Shown here: in pieces, positions 11,980 to 24,646 of the stretch
Numbering within the stretch: position 1 is the stretch's first letter
Layout of the letters: every line of letters begins with the position of its first letter
Source of the DNA: Ehretia macrophylla
Lineage: Eukaryota; Streptophyta; Magnoliopsida; Boraginales; Ehretiaceae
NCBI GenBank assembly: GCA_037974665.1
Contig: CM075771.1
Coordinates: 18,077,425-18,141,424 of the forward strand
DNA length: 64,000 nucleotides
Direction of reading: 5' to 3'
Made by a program: the position numbers and the translations under genes
The notes under the pieces: model-generated
Databases searched by the model: none
Told to the model about the DNA's origin: nothing
Seen by the model: the letters and a program-made list of their open reading frames with translations, nothing else

Positions 11980-13023
11980 GTCCAATTCCTTCTCTCGCTT
12001 GGGGGCTAGACTTCCTCGGAGAGTTGGGTCGTAGGATTTCGGGGTACATCCGGAGTACACCCACTTGGCGTGTTAAGGCGTAACAACTGAGAGCAAAAGT
12101 TCACCGTATCCTTTTTCTATATGTATAAGTACTCTCGCTTGGTTCCTAGAAAACCTCGGGGAGGAAAGACTAGTAATTCTGTTCCTTTACATTATATTAT
12201 TGTTATGTACTCAATTGTGTTATATTTATGCTTGCAAAAGGATTTTCATAAGTTGAACCGGAAAATAAGTTTCAAAACCTATTTCTCATTCCCCCTCGCT
12301 GAGTTCATAAGGACTCACCTTCTTTTATCATCTCAGGTGAAGAAGATCAAGAATAGGTACCTGAGGACAATGTGCCTAACGATGATTCCTTGGAGTGATT
12401 GCCTGTCCTATGTGCTTTGCGTTATTATGGCTATTTGTGAACTACGCTACTTGAAGACTATTTCTTTTCATGTTGCACAATGTTTGTAATGTAAAAGACC
12501 CTCGTTGTAATTTGGGGTCTAATTTTGGTTTGTACTGATATTAACTAGACATACACTAGACACTACTATGATCGTTTTGCTATTATTACTACTAGTATCT
12601 ATCATAGGATTATGACGTAACAGGTAAGGACTAAGTAAATGAACCTATCCAATCTTAAGCAGGTACTCGCTATTAAGCTAAGATCAACAAATACTTTATA
12701 AAGAGGATTAACAAACAAACGAGACATAGTATCATGCTAGGTTATTAATCAAACGTGACATATAGTTAGTAGGCGTTTCAATTGATGGTAAATAATAATC
12801 CTAGTTGGAAATGAAATTGAGATTGGAAATTTTGAGGCGTTTAGAGTTTTAGGTCGAACCAAGAGCCCAATTACAGCCGTTATGCTTCCGGTTTTCCGGA
12901 AAATTTTGGAGTTTAGGCTAAACATTAAGTGTTAAATTTTCATGAACGATTAAGTACGAGACAAGACTTGAATGTTTAGATAACACCCTAGTCTAACCTT
13001 ATAGGCCGAATTGGGGCATAACA

Positions 13024-16000
13024 GTAGAGCTCTCGGAGAGCTTTCCAACGGTATGCTGTACGCCACGTAACTCCATACGGATCAAAAGTTTTGGGCACCG
13101 GAGCGACGGAGGCTTGGTTCTAAGCCCCACGCCCTCGGTTTGCGAGCCCAGCCTCTACTTGAAGAGAAGTTGTCTTGCCCAAGGTGCCGTGGGATTCAGT
13201 AATAGAAATGTGATGGATTAGGTGGTCGTCTTTTTTGCGGCTCACGACGTACGATCTGGGACGAAAAAATAGCGCAAAAGAGGAAAATTGTCCAGAAACT
13301 GAAGAAAACGTTCGATTTTGGGCACCAAAAACAGGTGCAGCCAAATAGAATTGCTGCCCCCGTCGTAGAACTCTCAGAGAGCTTTCCAACGGTATGCTGT
13401 GCGCCGCGTAACTCCTTACGGATGAAAAGTTATGGGCATCGGAGCGACGGAGACTTGGTCCAAGCCCTACGCCCTCGGTTTGCAGGCCCAGCCTCGACGT
13501 GAAGCGAAGTTGTCTTGCCTAAGGTGCCGTGGGATTCGGTAATAGAAATGTGATGGATTAGGTTGTCTTCCTTTTCGCGGCTGACGACGTACGATTCGGG
13601 ACAGAAAAACAGCGCAAAAGAAGAAAAGTGTCCCGAAACTGATGAAATCGTTCGATTTTGGGCTTCAAAAATAGGCACAGCCGAGCAGGTTTACTGCCCC
13701 CTTTGTAGAGCTCTCGAAGAGCTTTCCAACGGTATGCTATGCACCGCGTAACTCCTTACAGATCAAAAGTTATGGGCACCGGAGTGACGGAGACATGGTC
13801 CTAAGCCCAACGCCCTCGGTTTGTGGGCCCAACCTCTATGTGAAGCGAAGTTGCCTTGCCCAAGGTGGCGTGGGATTCGGTAATAGAAATGTGATGGATT
13901 TGATTGTCGTCCTTTTCGCGGCTCACGACATAAAATTCGGGACGGAAAAACAGCGCATAGGAAGAAAAGTGTCAAGAAACTGATGAAAACGTTCGATTTT
14001 GGGCTCTGAAAACAGGTGCAGCCAAGAAGGCTTGTTTCACCCGTCATAGATCTCTCGGAGAGCTTTCCAACGGTATGTTGTGCGCCGCGTAATGCCTTAC
14101 GGATCAAAAGTTATGGGCACCGGAGCGACGGATACCAGGTCTCTAGCCCCATGCCCTCGGTTTGCATGCCCAGCCTCTACGTGAAGTGAAGTTGTCTTGC
14201 CCAAGTTTCTGTGGGATTCGGTAATAGAAATGGGATGGATTAGGTTGTCGTCCTTTTTGCGGCTCACGACGTACTATCCGGGACGGAAAAACAGCGCAAA
14301 ATGAGAAAAATGTCCAGAAACTGATGAAAACATTCGAGTTTGGGCTTCGAAAAAATGCACAGCCGAGGAGGCTTGCTACCCCCGTCGTCGATCTCTCGGA
14401 GAGCTTTCCAACGGTATGCTGTGCGCCGCGTAACTCCATACGGATCAAAAGTTATGGGCAACGGAGCGACGGAGACCTAGTCCCAAGCCCCACGCCCTCG
14501 GTTTTTGGGCCCAGCCTCTACGTGAAGCGAAGTTGTCATGCACAAGGTGCTGTGGGATTCAGCAATAGAAATGTGATGGATTATGCTGTCGTCCTTTTTG
14601 CGACTCACAACGTACGATCTGGGAAAGAAAAATAGCGGATTAGAAGAAAAGTGTCCCGAAACTGATGAAAACATTCGATTTTGGGCTCCGAAAATAGGCG
14701 CAACCCAGCAAGCTTGTTGCCCACGTCGTAGAGCTCGCGGAAAGCTTTCCAACGGTATGCTGTGCGCCGCGTAACTCTTTACGGATCGAAAGTTATATGC
14801 ACTGGAGAGACGGAGACTTGGTTCTAAGCCCATGCCCTCAGTTTGCAGGCCCAGCCTCTACGTGAAGCGAAGTTGTCTTGCCGAAGGTGATGTGGGATTC
14901 AATAATAGAAATGTTATGGATTAGGTTGTCGTCCTTTTTGCGGCTCACGACCTACGATCCGGGACAGAAAGACAGCGCAAAAGAAGAAAAGTGTTCCGAA
15001 ATAATTGAAAACATTCAATTTCGTGCTCCAAAAATAGGCGCAGCCGAGCAGGCTTGCTGCCCACGTCGTAGAGTTCTCGGAGAGCTTTCCAATGGTATAT
15101 TGTGCACCGCATAACTCCTTACGGATCAAAAGTTATGGGCATCGGAGCGATGGATACCAAGTCACAAGCCCTACGCCCTCTGTTTGCGGGCCCAGCCTCT
15201 ACGTGAAGCGAAGTTGTCTTGCCTAAGGTGGCGTGGGATTCCATAATAGAAATCGAATGGATTAGGTTGTCGTCCTTTTCGCGGCTCACGACGTACGATC
15301 CGGGATGGAAAAACAGTGCTAAAGAAGAAAAGTGTCCAAAAATTGATGAAAACATTCGATTTTGGACTCTGAAAATAGGCACAGGCGAGGAGGCTTGCTA
15401 CCTGGTCGTAGAGCTCTCAGAGTGATTTCCAACGGTATGTTGTGCGCCGTGTAACTCCTTACGGATCAAAAGTTTTGGGCACCGGAGCGACGGAGACTTG
15501 TATCTAAGCCCCACGCCCTCGGTTTGCGAGCCCAGCCTCTGGGTGAAGTGAAGTTTTCTTGCCCAAGGTGGCATGGGATTCGGTAATAGAAATCTGATGG
15601 ATTTGGTTGACGTCCTTTTCGCGGCTCACGACGTACGATCCGGGACGGAAAAACAAATCAAAAGAAGAAAAGTGTCCAAAAATTAATGAAAACGTTCGAT
15701 TTTGGACTCCGAAAACAGTAGCAGCAAAGCAAGTTTGCTGCCTCCATCGTAGAGCTCTCGGAAAGCTTTCCAACGGTATGTTGTGCGCCGCGTAACTCCT
15801 TACGGATCAAAAGTTATGGGCACCGGAGCGATGGAGACCTGGTCCTAAGCCCCACACCCTCGGTTTGCTGGCCCAGCCTCTACGTGAAGTGAACTTGTCT
15901 TGCCCAATGTGGCATAGGATTCGGTAATAGAAATGTGATAGATTAGGTTGTCGTCCTATTCGCGGCTCACGACGTACGATCTGAGACAGAAAAATAGCGT

Positions 16001-18200
16001 AAAAGAATAAAAGTGTACCGAAATTGATGAAAACGTTCGATTTTGGACTTTAAAAATAGGTGCAGCCAAGCAAGCTAGTTGCTCCCATCGTAGAGCTCTC
16101 GGAGAGCTTTCCAACGGTATGTTGTACGCCGCGTAACTCCATACGGATCAAAAGTTATGGGCACCGGAGCGACGGAGACCTGGTCCCATGCCCCACGCCC
16201 TTGGTTTGCGGGCCTACCCTCTACGTGAGGCAAAGTTGTCTAGCACAAGGTACCGTGGGATTCAGTAATAGAAATGTGATGGATTAGGTTGTCGTCCTTT
16301 TCGCAGCTCACGACGCACGATCCGGGACAAAAAAATAGCGCAAAAGAAGAAAAATGTCCAGAAACTGATGAAAACGTTCAATATTGGGCTCCATAAACAG
16401 GTGCAACTCAGAATGCTGGCTGCCCCCGTCGTAGAGCTCTCGGAGAGCTTTCCAACGGTATGCTGTGTGCCGCGTAACTCCTTACGGATCAAAAGTTATG
16501 GGCACCGGAGCGACGGAGACATGGTCCTAAGCCCCACGCCCTCGGTTTGCGTGCCAAGCCTCTACGTGAAGCGAAGTTGTCTTGCCCAAGTTGCTGTGGA
16601 ATTTTGTAATAAAAATGTGATGGATTAGGTTGTCGTCCTTTTCGCGGCTTACAACATACGATCCGAGATGGTAAAACAACGCAAAGGAAGAAAAGTGTCC
16701 CAAAATTGATGAAAAAGTTCAATTTTGGGCTCTGAAAACAGGCTCAGCCGAGCAGGCTTGCTGCCCCAGTCTTAGAGCTCTTGGAGAGCTTTTCAACGGT
16801 ATGTTGTGCGCCGTAAAACTCTTTACGGATCAAAAGTTATGGGCACTAGAGCGACGGAGACTTTGTCCTAAGCCCTATGCCCTCGGTTTGCAGGCCCAGC
16901 CTCTACGTGAAGCGAAGTTGTCTTGCCCAAGGTGGCATGGGATTCGGTAACAGAAATCTGATGGATTAGGTTGTCGTCCTTTTTGCGGCTCACAACGTAC
17001 GATCTGGGATGGAAAAATAGTGCAAAAGAAGAAAAGTGTCCAAAAATTGATGAAAACGTTCGATTTTGGGCTGCGAAAACAGGCACAACCGAGGAGGCTT
17101 GTTACTCTGGTCGTAGAGCTCTCAGAGTGATTTCCAACGGTATGCTGTGCACCGTGTAACTTCTTACGGATTAAAAGTTTTGGGCACCGGAGCGACGGAG
17201 ACTTGGTTCTAAGCCCCACGCCCTCGGTTTGCTAGCCCAGGCTCTGGGTGAAGCGAAGTTGTCTTGCCCAAGGTGGAGTGGGATTCGGTAAGAGAAGTGT
17301 GATGGATTAGGTTTTCGTCCTTTTCTCGCCTCACGACGTACAATCAGGGATGAAAAAATAGCACAAAAGAAGAAAAGTGTCCAAAACTGATGAAAACATT
17401 TGATTTTGGGCTCCAAAAATAGGTACAGCCAAGCCGGCTTGCTGCCCCCATCGTAGAGCTCTCGAAGAGCTTTCCAACGGTTTGTTGTGCGCCGCGTAAC
17501 TCCTTACCGATCAAAAGTTATGGGCACCGGAGCGACGGAGACCTGGTCCTCAGCCCCACGCCCTCAGTTTGCGGGCCTAGCCTCTACTTGAAGCGAAGTT
17601 GTGTTGTCGAAGGTGCCATGGGAGTCAGTAATAGAAATGTGATGGATTAGGTTGTCGTCCTTTTCGCGGCTCACGACGTACGATCGGGACGGAAAAACAG
17701 CGCAAAAGAAGAAAAGTGTCCAGAAACTGATGAAAACGTTCTATTTTGGGCTTCGAAAAAAGGTGCAACCGAGCAGGCTTGCTGCCCCCGTCGTAAAGCT
17801 CTCGGAGAGCTTTCCAACGGTATGCTGTGCGCCGCGTAACTCCATACGGATCAAAAGTTATGGGCACCGGAGCGACGAAGACTTGGTCCTAAGCCCCATG
17901 ACCTCGGTTTGCGGGCCTGGCCTTTACGTGAAGCGAAGTTGTCTTGCCCAATGTGCCGTGGGATTCAGCAATAGAAATGTGATGGATTAGGTTGTCGTCC
18001 TTTTCGCAACTCACGACGTACGATCCGGGACAGAAAAACAGCGCATTAGAAGAAAAGTGTCCAGAAACTGATGAAAATATTCAATTTTGGGCTCCAAAAA
18101 TAGGCGCAACCCAGCAAGCTGGTTGCCCCCGTCGTAGAGCTCTCGAAAAGCTTTCCAACGGTATGCTGTGCGCTGCGTAACTCTTTATGGATCGAAAGTT
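13024..18200 (+). repeat. Pentameric higher-order repeat in S2 (1703-1705 bp)
   Basis: Rare variants recur at five-monomer steps. CTCCATACGG occurs at 14436, 16139 and 17842 (1703 each). The word AGTGATTT, replacing AGAGCTTT, occurs at 15421 and 17126 (1705), followed in both copies by the rare TCTGGGTGAAG. ACCCAGCAAGCT occurs at 14703 and 18109 (2 x 1703), with a diverged version near 16402. GATTCAGCAATAG occurs at 14556 and 17962 (2 x 1703). This supports at least two to three unit copies. Confidence 0.8.
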
Positions 18201-18780
18201 ATAGGCATTGGAGCGACGGAGACCTGGTCATAAGCCCCACGCCCTCGGTTTGCGGGCCCACCCTCTACGTGAAGCGAAGTTGTCTTGCCCAAGATGGCAT
18301 GGGATACAGTAATAGAAATGAGATGGATTAGCTTGTCGTCCTTTTCGCGGCTCACGACGTACGATCCGGGACTGAAAAATAGCGCAAAAGAAGAAAAGTG
18401 TCTAGAAATTGATGAAAAAGTTTGAGTTTTGGCTCCGAAAATAAGCGCAGCCGAGCAGGGTTGCTACCCCCGTCGTATAGCTCTCGGAGAGCTTTCCAAA
18501 GTTATGTTGTACGCCGCGTAACTCCTTACGGATCAAAAATTATGGGCACCGGAGCGACGGAAACCTAGGCCTAAGCCCAACGCCCTCGGTTTGCGTGCCC
18601 AGCCTCTACGTGAAGCGAAGTTGTCTTGCCGAAGGTGCCTTGGGATTCGGTATTAGAAATTTGATGGATTAGGTTATCATCCTTTTCGCGGCTCACGACG
18701 TACGATCCAGGACGGAAAAACAACGCAAAAGAAGAAAAGTGAATCGAAACTGATGAAAATATTTGATTTAGGGCACCGAA

Positions 18781-20170
18781 AATAGGCGCACCCAAGCAGG
18801 CTTGCTGACCCCGCCTAGAGCTCTCGGAGAGCTTTTCAACGGTATGCTATGCGCCGTAAAACTCTTTACGGATCAAAAGTTATGGGCACTAGAGTGACGG
18901 AGACTTTGTCCTAAGCCCTATGCCCTCGGTTTGGGGGCCCAGCCTCTACTTGAAGCGAAGTTGTCTTGCCCAAGGTGGCATGGGATTCGATAGTAGAAAT
19001 GTGTTGGATTAGGTTGTCGTCCTTTTCGCGGCTCACGACGTACGGTCTGGGACGAAAAAATAGCGCAGATGAATAAAAGTGTCCAGAAACTGCTGAAAAC
19101 ATTCAATTTTGGGTTCCGAAAACTGGCACAGCCGAGGATCCTTGCTTCCCCCGTCATAGAACTCTCATAGAGCTTTCAACCGGTATGCTGTGCGTCGCGT
19201 AACTCGTTACGGATCAAAAGTTATGGGCACCGGAGCGACGGAGACTTGGTCCTAAGCCCCACGCCCTCTGTTTGCGGGCCCAGCCTCTACGTGAAGCAAA
19301 GTTATCTTGCCCAAGGTGCCTTGGTGTTCGGTAATAGAAATGTGATGGATTAGGTTGTCGTCCTTTTCGCGGCTCACTACGTACAATCTGGGACGAAAAA
19401 ACAGTGCAAAAGAAGAAAAGTGTCCAGAAACTGATGAAAACGTTCGATTTTGGGCTCTGAAAACAGGCGCAGCCGAGGAGGCTTGCTACCCCTGTCGTAG
19501 AGCTCTCGGAGAGCTTTCCAACGCTATGCCATGCACCGCGTAACTCCTTACGGATCAAAAGTTTTGCGCACCGGAGCGACGGAGACTTGGTCTTAAGCCC
19601 TACGCCCTCGGTTTGCGGGCCCAGCCTCTACGTGAAGTGAAGTTGTCTTGCAAAAGGTGGCGTGGGAATCGGTAATAGAAACGTGATGGATTAGGGTATC
19701 GTCCTTTTCGCAGCTCACGACGTACGATCAGGGATGAAAAAACAGCACAAAAGAAAAAAAGTGTCCAGAAACTGATGAAAACATTTGATTTTGGGCACCC
19801 AAAATAGGCGCACCCAAGCAAGCTTGCTGACCCCGCCTAGAGCTCTCGGAGAGCTTTTCAACGGTATGTTGTGCGCCGTAAAACTCTTTACGGATCAAAA
19901 GTTATGGGTACCAGAGCGACGGAGACTTTGTCCTAAGCCCTATGCCCTCGGTTTGCGGGCCCAGCCTCTACTTGAAGCGAAGTTGTCTTGCCCAAGGTGG
20001 CATGGGATTCGATAGTAGAAATGTGTTGGATTAGGTTGTCGTCCTTTTCGCGGCTCACGACGTACGGTCTGGGACGAAAAAATAGCGCAGATGAATAAAA
20101 GTGTCCAGAAACTGCTGAAAACATTCAATTTTGGGTTTCGAAAACTGGCACAGCCAAGGATCCTTGCTAC
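18781..20170 (+). repeat. 1022-bp trimer duplication at the end of S2
   Basis: The segment at about 18781-19145 recurs at 19803-20167 with only a few differences, an offset of 1022 bp (three monomers). Shared rare words include CCGTAAAACTC (18854, 19876), CGATAGTAGAAATG and GCGCAGATGAATAAAAG. The same CCGTAAAACTC variant is also at 16811, six monomers before 18854. The high identity marks this as one of the more recent exchanges in the array. Confidence 0.85.
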
Positions 20171-21928
20171 CCCGGTCATAGAGCTCTCGGAGAGCTTTCC
20201 AACAGTATGCTGTGCACCGCGTAACTCATTACGGATAAAAAGTTATGGGCGCTGGAGCGACGGAGACTTGGTCCTAAGCCCCACTCCCTCGGTTTGCAGG
20301 CTCTGCCTCTACGTGAACAAAAGTTGTCTTGTCCAAGGTGCCACAGGATTCGGTAATAGAAATATGATGGATTAGATTGTCGTCCTTTTCGCGGCTCACG
20401 ACGTACGATCCGGGACGAAAAAACAGTGCAAAAGAAGAAAAGTGACCCAAAATGGGTAAAATTATTTGATTTTGGGCTTCGAAAATAGGTGCAGCCCAGC
20501 AGGCTTGCTGCCCCCGTCGTCGAGCTCTCGGAGAGCTTTCCAACATTATGCTGTGCGCCGCGTAACTCCTTACGGATCGAATGTTATGGGCATCGGAGCG
20601 ACGGAGACCTGGCCATAAGCCCCACGCCTTCGGCTTGCGGGCCCAGCCTCTACATGAAGCGAAGTTGTTTTGCCCAAGGTGCCGTGGGATTCAGTAATAG
20701 AAATTTGATGGATTAGGTTGTCGTCCTTTTCGCGGCTCACGACGTACGATCCGGGACGAAAAAACAGAGCAAAAGAAGAAAAGTGTCCCAAAACTGATGA
20801 AAACCTTCAATTTTGCGCTTTGAAAATAGGCACAGACGAGTAGGCTTGCTGCCCCCGTCGTAGAGCTCTCGGAGAGCTTTCCAACTGTCACGCCCCAACC
20901 CGGCCTATAAGGTTAGACTAGGGTGTGAACTAAACGTTCAGGACATGTCAAATACTTAACTGTTTATGAAGATTTAACACCTAATGATTTAGTCTAAACT
21001 CCAAGTTTTTCCGGAAAACCGGCAGCATAACGGCTGTAATTGGGCTCTTTGGTTTGACCTAATTCTCTAAACACCTCAATTATTCCAATCATTAATCCAA
21101 TTTCATTAAGGACTCCTATTTGTCACCAACCGATTTGCCTATTAGTTTATCTTGAAAGTCTCGTTTGGTTAATAAGCCTAACATGATAACTATGCCCCGT
21201 TTATTTGTCAATTTCCTATCATGCAAGTACCTATTATCCTCTAGTTTGCAAATGAGCACCTAAGTGAAATTAGATAGAATTAACTTAGTTGATTGTTCAT
21301 TTAGTGGTTTGAATGCCTACGATAACTACTAATTAAAAAAATGAAAGCAAACAACCAAATAAAAGTTCATCCGGTTATAGATAGTACAATCCCAGAATTA
21401 GACCCAAATTACAACGGGGTCATTTACATCAATAAAATGAATAGTTTGCAATCAAACACAACATCCATATAGCAACCACTTTCAGGCAAAGCAAAAAAGC
21501 ACGTAGGGACAGGCAATCACTCCAACGAATCATCGTTAGGCACATCGTCCTCGGGTACCTGTTCGTGATCTTCTTCACCTGAGATGATAAAAGAGGGTGA
21601 GTCCTTATGAACTCAGCGAGGGAGAACAAGAAATAAGTTTTGAAACTCATTTTCCGGTTCAATTTATGAAAACTCTTTTTGAAAACATGTCACGTATTAC
21701 AAATAATAAGGTACGCAAATATATGAAACAAATCGAGTAACAGATACATTTACCAATCATTTCAAGGATACGGTGAGCATTTGCTCTCAATATCAATTTC
21801 GATTCATTTGGTGCGGCCGACTTCAATAATCCACTTATCGCTCCCAATTGGGTGTACTCCGGATGTACCCCGAAACCTATGACCCGACTCTCAAAGGGTA
21901 GAATGCCAAGCGAGAGAGGGAATTGGAC

Positions 21929-21991
21929 CATGGTAGTCACGGGAGCACTGGTAAGCCCTATGCAGCCCGGCGTTCGTGAAACACTACCATG
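21929..21991 (-). other. Stem-loop block of LTR-A copy 2
   Basis: The outer arms CATGGTAGT and ACTACCATG are kept, and the GC-rich interior is diverged compared with other copies. The adjacent palindrome is slightly altered. Confidence 0.6.
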
Positions 21992-22813
21992 CCACACTGA
22001 AAGGTTGCAACCTCGTATGCAATGCCCATTTATAACATTTAACATATCACATTAGGAGGACAACAAAGTAGGTCGCCTCCGAGCAACTTTAAGATCGCAC
22101 GTTGTCAAGTAATCAAACGAGGCACGATAAGACAAGTAATTTCACTTGAAAGGCATATAGAGCCATATGAACATTAAACGGGCAGCCATGTAACACATGC
22201 AAGTCAAGTCATATAACTCATTTTGAAGTCCACGTAATCAAGTGATACGATTATTCAACATGCAACAACATCTACGTGGGTCTGGTTGCAAGAAAAGCTT
22301 ATTTGACAACATGCAATGGTCAAAATCACATTTGAAGTTATAAGACATTTACGGGCAGCCCACTAAGCATATAATTTCCACACAACATCCAAATGATCAA
22401 CACTTAGCAAAACTACCTAGTCATTAGGGTTTCCATTTCGTGTATATTCATGCAATTTGAGCCTCAACCCAACTCAAAGTCAATCTCAAAATCATTCTCA
22501 AGTCATGCATCATTCAATTCAAACATCCTCAAGTACTCAAAACAGTCCACACAACATCCCAACATCACATTTCCACACAATTAGTACCACAAGAGAGGTT
22601 ACAACAATTTTCCAAGCATGTAGCTAAGTGAAACCTTTTCTGCAATAGGCTGTTTTCCCACAATCAATAGGATAATCAAACAATCTCCAAATTCAGTGAA
22701 TAAGATGTAAAATTAAATCTTAAGAAGTTAACTAAAATCAGAAACAAACCTTGCATCAATTGGAGTTCGGAATCATTAGTTATAGCCGAAACAGTGAGAT
22801 AGCACAAAACTGT

Positions 22814-23180
22814 CCAGATTTGCACACTTTTCAGAAATTGACGTTTTTGAGGTCCTTAGGGTCCGTTTTAGCCTTCGTCCATTTCTGACAAAATTGTCCA
22901 GAACTGAAAAGTATAGCGCCACACCAAATTTCATACATTTTTGAAATCATTTACTAAGTAAAATATGGTTCGTTCCACAAGGTCAGTGCATCTGCCAAAA
23001 CCTGCTTCATTTTTCCAGATTTCCAGATTTGGTCACATTTTAAAGATTTGCCATTTTGAGGACCTTAGAGTCAAAATTAGCTTTGGCCTATTTCTGTGAA
23101 AAATGTTCAAACCTGTCCAAACTAGTTATCTACCGATACTCAAGCAATTTAAACATCATTTTCCTAGCTAAACTTACCTC
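22814..23180 (-). repeat. 209-bp internal tandem duplication, LTR-A copy 2
   Basis: Two diverged units begin with CCAGATTTGCACAC at 22814 and CCAGATTTGGTCAC at 23023, 209 bp apart. Each continues with a GAGG(T/A)CCTTAG-like word, a TTTCTG word and a TTTCAT-CATTT region. By eye they match at about two bases in three. The duplication is in all seven copies, so it predates the spread of the family. Confidence 0.75.
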
Positions 23181-24230
23181 GAAACAGACTGGTCAGAGAG
23201 CTGTCAACAATTTCGACTTCACCTAGCATCATTTTCAAGCCAAGATCTTGCCATGCATGGTTGTTTAAGCTTATGAACGACCATATAACTCAAGTACAGA
23301 AGCCAATACATACATTTATGAGCATGCATGTGAATTTTTGAAGAGTTTTCAAAAGGTTTTAGCCCTCACCTTAGCAATCAACCAAAAGATGCTCAAAAAC
23401 CTTGTGGAAGCTCAAATCTTCTCTTTTCCTTTGCCTAGCCGAAATCCCAACTAGCTTTTCTCTATTTTTCCTAGCTTAGTGATCAATCTCTTAGCACATG
23501 CATGAGGTTAGAACATGAAGAAAAGAAATGGATGCCAAGAAGCTTACCTAGGCCGAATAGAGTCTTCAATGCACATGCATGTGTGATTTTCACTTCCTAG
23601 CTAGCTCGGTTGAGGTTCTTTGCTTGTGGCTTGCTTGGTTTAGCTATGGTGTGAAGAAGAGAAGCTATGGAGGTAGAGAACTCAGCCAAAACCGAAATGG
23701 AGAGAGAAAATGAGAGGGAAGTGAGAGAAAAGAAAGAGAAATGAAAGAATATGACAAAGAGTGATGTTTTGCATTGATTCAAGCATATGGTTGGCTTTGG
23801 GCAGCCCATTTTCAGTCTTTTTGTGTCTTCAAGGAGTATTTTGAAATGGCTAGCATGGGCATGAAGTGTTTGGTCGAAAATGGTGTGCATTGGGTAGGAT
23901 TTTAGGGCTATTTTATGCCTAGTGTCTTGTGTGTGTGTCATAGTTTGTCTATGACTAATTTTTTATGCATTTGTGTCATTAGAATTGTCATGGGAATGTT
24001 GGGAAATTAGGGAATCTAGGTAGAATAAAATATAGGAATGTTTGTTGATGAGTTGAATTATAAATAGAATAATAGATAGTGGGAAATGTAAGAATAGTTT
24101 AGTATTATTTTATTGTTAATGGAGTTTGTAGAGAATTTGAATTAGTAATATAATATTGGTTAGTGGATTGTGTAGGATTATTTTAGTGTCTAGTGCTTTG
24201 TGTAGGATTCTTTCTTGATTAACGTGGTGG

Positions 24231-24646
24231 CACGAATTCCTAGGTCTAGGGCACGAATTACGAGGTAGACACGAACTACTAGGCTAATGCACGTACTTCA
24301 AGACTAATGCACGCAATCCTAGGTGAATGCACGTAAACCAATGCAAGGCACGTAATTCAATGCAATGCACGCAAATCAAGGCACGACTCTATATCTAGGT
24401 TAAGGTATACAGTTCAAGGTTAGGATACATGAAATGAGGTAACGCACGTACATCGAGGTCAGGGCACGTATATCTAGGTATCGCACGTCAGTCAGGGATT
24501 AGGGCACACTATTCTAGGTCAAGGCACGTATGACGAGGTATGCACGAAAACCAAGATAGGACACGTAATCCAAGGTCGATCATATAATTAGGGGTCTATG
24601 GCACACAAATCAAGGAAAGGCACGTTATTCGGGGTCGGGCCTCACA
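24231..24646 (-). repeat. ACGTG-rich minisatellite of LTR-A copy 2
   Basis: Degenerate units of about 20-22 bp with nine exact CACGT words on the plus strand (ACGTG in element orientation). Units read like GCACGTAATTCAATGCAAG. The array reaches the element terminus. Confidence 0.85.

Larger units (their letters stand above)
6994..13023 (+). mobile_element. LTR-A copy 1: solo LTR, Ty3/gypsy-like, carrying nested LTR-B
   Basis: The element begins TGTGAGGCCC and ends GGGGCATAACA. It is flanked by GTAGA at 6989-6993 and again at 13024-13028, a perfect 5-bp target duplication, and the satellite continues in register across it. TG...CA ends and a 5-bp duplication identify an LTR. There is no second LTR, primer-binding site or gag-pol region, so it is a solo LTR. 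Without the nested element it is about 3.53 kb. Parts in order: a short ACGTG-type minisatellite, an AT-rich stretch, a CT tract, a roughly 209-bp internal duplication, a palindrome with a stem-loop near 11.9 kb, and a conserved end region. Ty3/gypsy is inferred from LTR length, termini and general LTR character; no protein domain is present to prove it. It belongs to the same sub-group as copies 5 and 6. Confidence 0.9.
13024..20885 (+). repeat. 342-bp satellite array, block S2 (about 23 monomers)
   Basis: The same satellite and orientation as S1, resuming at the duplicated GTAGA. The monomer step is 340-342 bp through most of the block. It ends at CCAAC (20881-20885), where copy 2 of LTR-A is inserted. 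Higher-order periods are listed separately. Confidence 0.97.
20886..24646 (-). mobile_element. LTR-A copy 2: solo LTR, Ty3/gypsy-like
   Basis: On the plus strand it runs from TGTCACGCCCCAACCC to GGGCCTCACA, the inverse of copy 1, with CCAAC duplicated at 20881-20885 and 24647-24651. Length is 3761 bp. No internal region, second LTR or coding domain is visible, so it is a solo LTR with both ends preserved. Parts on the plus strand: end region, GC-rich stem-loop block (21929-21991), 209-bp duplication (about 22812-23180), GA tract (23695-23750), AT-rich region, and the minisatellite to the right end. It is closely similar to copy 3 over the AT-rich region (24006-24240 against 28382-28640), so the two are sister copies. 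Confidence 0.92.

Noticed and set aside
12121-12489. A 122-codon frame near the end of LTR-A copy 1
   Set aside because: It is non-coding LTR sequence; related copies do not keep the frame. The recurring LSSQVKK-like stretch reflects a conserved LTR DNA segment, not a protein.
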